Of a DNA stretch of 7,236 bases, positions 6,789-7,236 are shown in pieces. The stretch's first letter is position 1, and every line of letters begins with the position of its first letter. Where the stretch lies: assembly GCA_030635465.1 (NCBI GenBank), contig DAOVYU010000044.1:1-7236 (forward strand), read 5' to 3'. Position numbers and translations under genes: made by a program. This DNA is from Bacteroidales bacterium. GTDB lineage: Bacteria; Bacteroidota; Bacteroidia; Bacteroidales; JAADJA01. The notes under the pieces were generated by a model. It searched no databases, was not told the DNA's origin, and saw nothing but the letters and a program-made list of their open reading frames with translations.

Positions 6789-7025
6789 GTGTTTGTACTA
6801 TTTGGATTTGGTCATAAAACATTTAAAGAACAAAAATTAAAGGATGTCACCCAGTGTTATCATTGCAACAATGTAACAAACTGGATACTCAGCCAGCAAA
6901 CAAACTGGTTCACCCTTTTCTTTATTCCAGTAATTCCATATAAAACTGAGCATTGGGTTTATTGTCCAATTTGTAAGAAAGGTCATAAAATCACACAAAA
7001 TGAATTTGTTAAAAAATCAACATAG
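6789..7025 (+). CDS. Small zinc-ribbon protein, function unknown
   Basis: A 78-residue protein with two CxxC knuckles, C23-Y-H-C26 and C59-P-I-C62, set 32 residues apart and expected to bind one structural zinc. Between them is a conserved-looking hydrophobic, aromatic segment (WFTLFFIPVIPYKTEHWVYC, about 40-59). This arrangement fits the zinc-ribbon family 15 type as I recall it; no enzymatic function is known to me. The N-terminus FVLFGFGHKT also fits that family, which supports the GTG start at 6789. The only in-frame ATG options would lose it, and no Shine-Dalgarno helps the choice. There is no signal peptide; the middle segment is too short and too broken by prolines for a sure membrane helix. 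It stops with TAG, 21 nt before the thioredoxin-like gene, so co-transcription is likely. Confidence 0.8.
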   Translation: MFVLFGFGHKTFKEQKLKDVTQCYHCNNVTNWILSQQTNWFTLFFIPVIPYKTEHWVYCPICKKGHKITQNEFVKKST

Positions 7026-7046
7026 CGTTAAATTCAATATTAAGAA

Positions 7047-7236
7047 ATGAAAAAAACTACTTATTTAATCCTTTTATTATTCACAGCAATATTTTTACAA
7101 GCCCAGGATCAAAAACCCAAATTGTACAATCCAGATGCAGATGCCAGGTTGGAAATCAGCAATGCGGTAAAACAAGCAAAAATTGATGACAAACATGTAT
7201 TATTGCAGGTTGGTGGTAATTGGTGAACCTGGTGTA
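7047..7236 (+). CDS. Exported thioredoxin-like protein, 5' part, with in-frame UGA at the first redox Cys
   Basis: The ATG at 7047 opens a frame cut by the window edge. Residues 1-19 form a signal peptide: MKK, then a hydrophobic core ILLLFTAIFL, with likely cleavage after LQA before QDQKPK. The mature part (YNPDADARLEISNAV, then KQAKIDDKHVLLQVGGNW) matches the beginning of periplasmic thioredoxin-fold proteins of the Bacteroidota, in which VGGNW runs directly into C-x-W-C. Here codon 60 (7224-7226) is TGA, and the same frame continues T61-W62-C63. Read conventionally, the product stops at 59 residues, just before the active site. Read as selenocysteine, the motif is U-x-W-C. A nonsense mutation or base error is the alternative. 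The upstream frame looks well kept, with no sign of decay. The domain assignment is confident; the reading of the UGA is not. Confidence 0.7.
7224..7226 (+). other. Candidate selenocysteine (UGA) codon in a UxxC motif
   Basis: The UGA lies in frame at the first-cysteine position of the W-C-x-W-C motif and is followed by ACC TGG TGT (T-W-C). Cys and Sec codons differ only in the third base, and UxxC in a thioredoxin fold is an established selenoprotein pattern. Bacterial recoding needs a bSECIS hairpin directly downstream; only 10 nt of that region are in the window, so it cannot be judged. Confidence 0.4.

Noticed and set aside
7224..7226. UGA read as tryptophan or glycine under an alternative genetic code.
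   Set aside because: Trp is encoded by TGG throughout, no complete gene has an internal UGA, and the family expects Cys at this position, which points to Sec or mutation.
7206..7231. Hairpin CAGGTT (7206-7211) / AACCTG (7226-7231) spanning the candidate Sec codon.
   Set aside because: A six-pair stem with a 14-nt loop can arise by chance, and a bSECIS must lie downstream of the UGA, not around it. It is not used as evidence for recoding.

Overview
The window is AT-rich chromosomal DNA from a member of the Bacteroidota. The evidence is the merged spc/alpha ribosomal operon order (secY-map-infA-rpmJ-rpsM-rpsK-rpsD-rpoA-rplQ), cysteine-poor 'C-minus' forms of L36 and S4, an L17 with a long acidic tail, A/T-rich start regions with few Shine-Dalgarno sites, and protein sequences such as the alpha-subunit N-terminus that look typical of the phylum. 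No finer placement is made; Bacteroidales or a relative is a guess.

Layout, all on the + strand. Positions 1-5041 hold the distal end of a ribosomal/transcription operon: the 3' end of secY, then map, infA, rpmJ (38 codons), rpsM, rpsK, rpsD, rpoA and rplQ, with gaps of 5-79 nt and no terminator between genes. A strong intrinsic terminator (5070-5103) closes the operon. Enolase (5148-6437) follows as its own unit, with a weak Bacteroidota-type -7 box just after that terminator and a 13-bp-stem terminator behind it (6458-6492).

The 351-nt gap 6438-6788 holds the eno terminator, an AT-rich stretch with a 17-nt palindrome, and a 117-nt imperfect inverted repeat (6618-6734) that looks like a dispersed REP/MITE-type element. 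Next come a small four-cysteine zinc-ribbon protein (GTG start, 6789-7025) and, 21 nt later, the 5' end of an exported thioredoxin-like gene (7047 to the window edge).

The operon genes make the 30S head and platform proteins S13, S11 and S4, the 50S proteins L36 and L17, initiation factor IF-1, the RNA polymerase alpha subunit, the Sec channel and the peptidase that trims initiator Met. They therefore couple ribosome, RNA polymerase and export capacity to growth. Enolase is housekeeping glycolysis.

The most interesting point is at the right edge. The thioredoxin-like frame reads N-W-(UGA)-T-W-C, so a UGA sits exactly where the first cysteine of the W-C-x-W-C redox motif belongs, and the same frame goes on to the second cysteine. 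This is the classic signature of a UxxC selenoprotein. A nonsense mutation or a sequencing error is not excluded, because the window ends 10 nt after the UGA and the bSECIS region cannot be seen.
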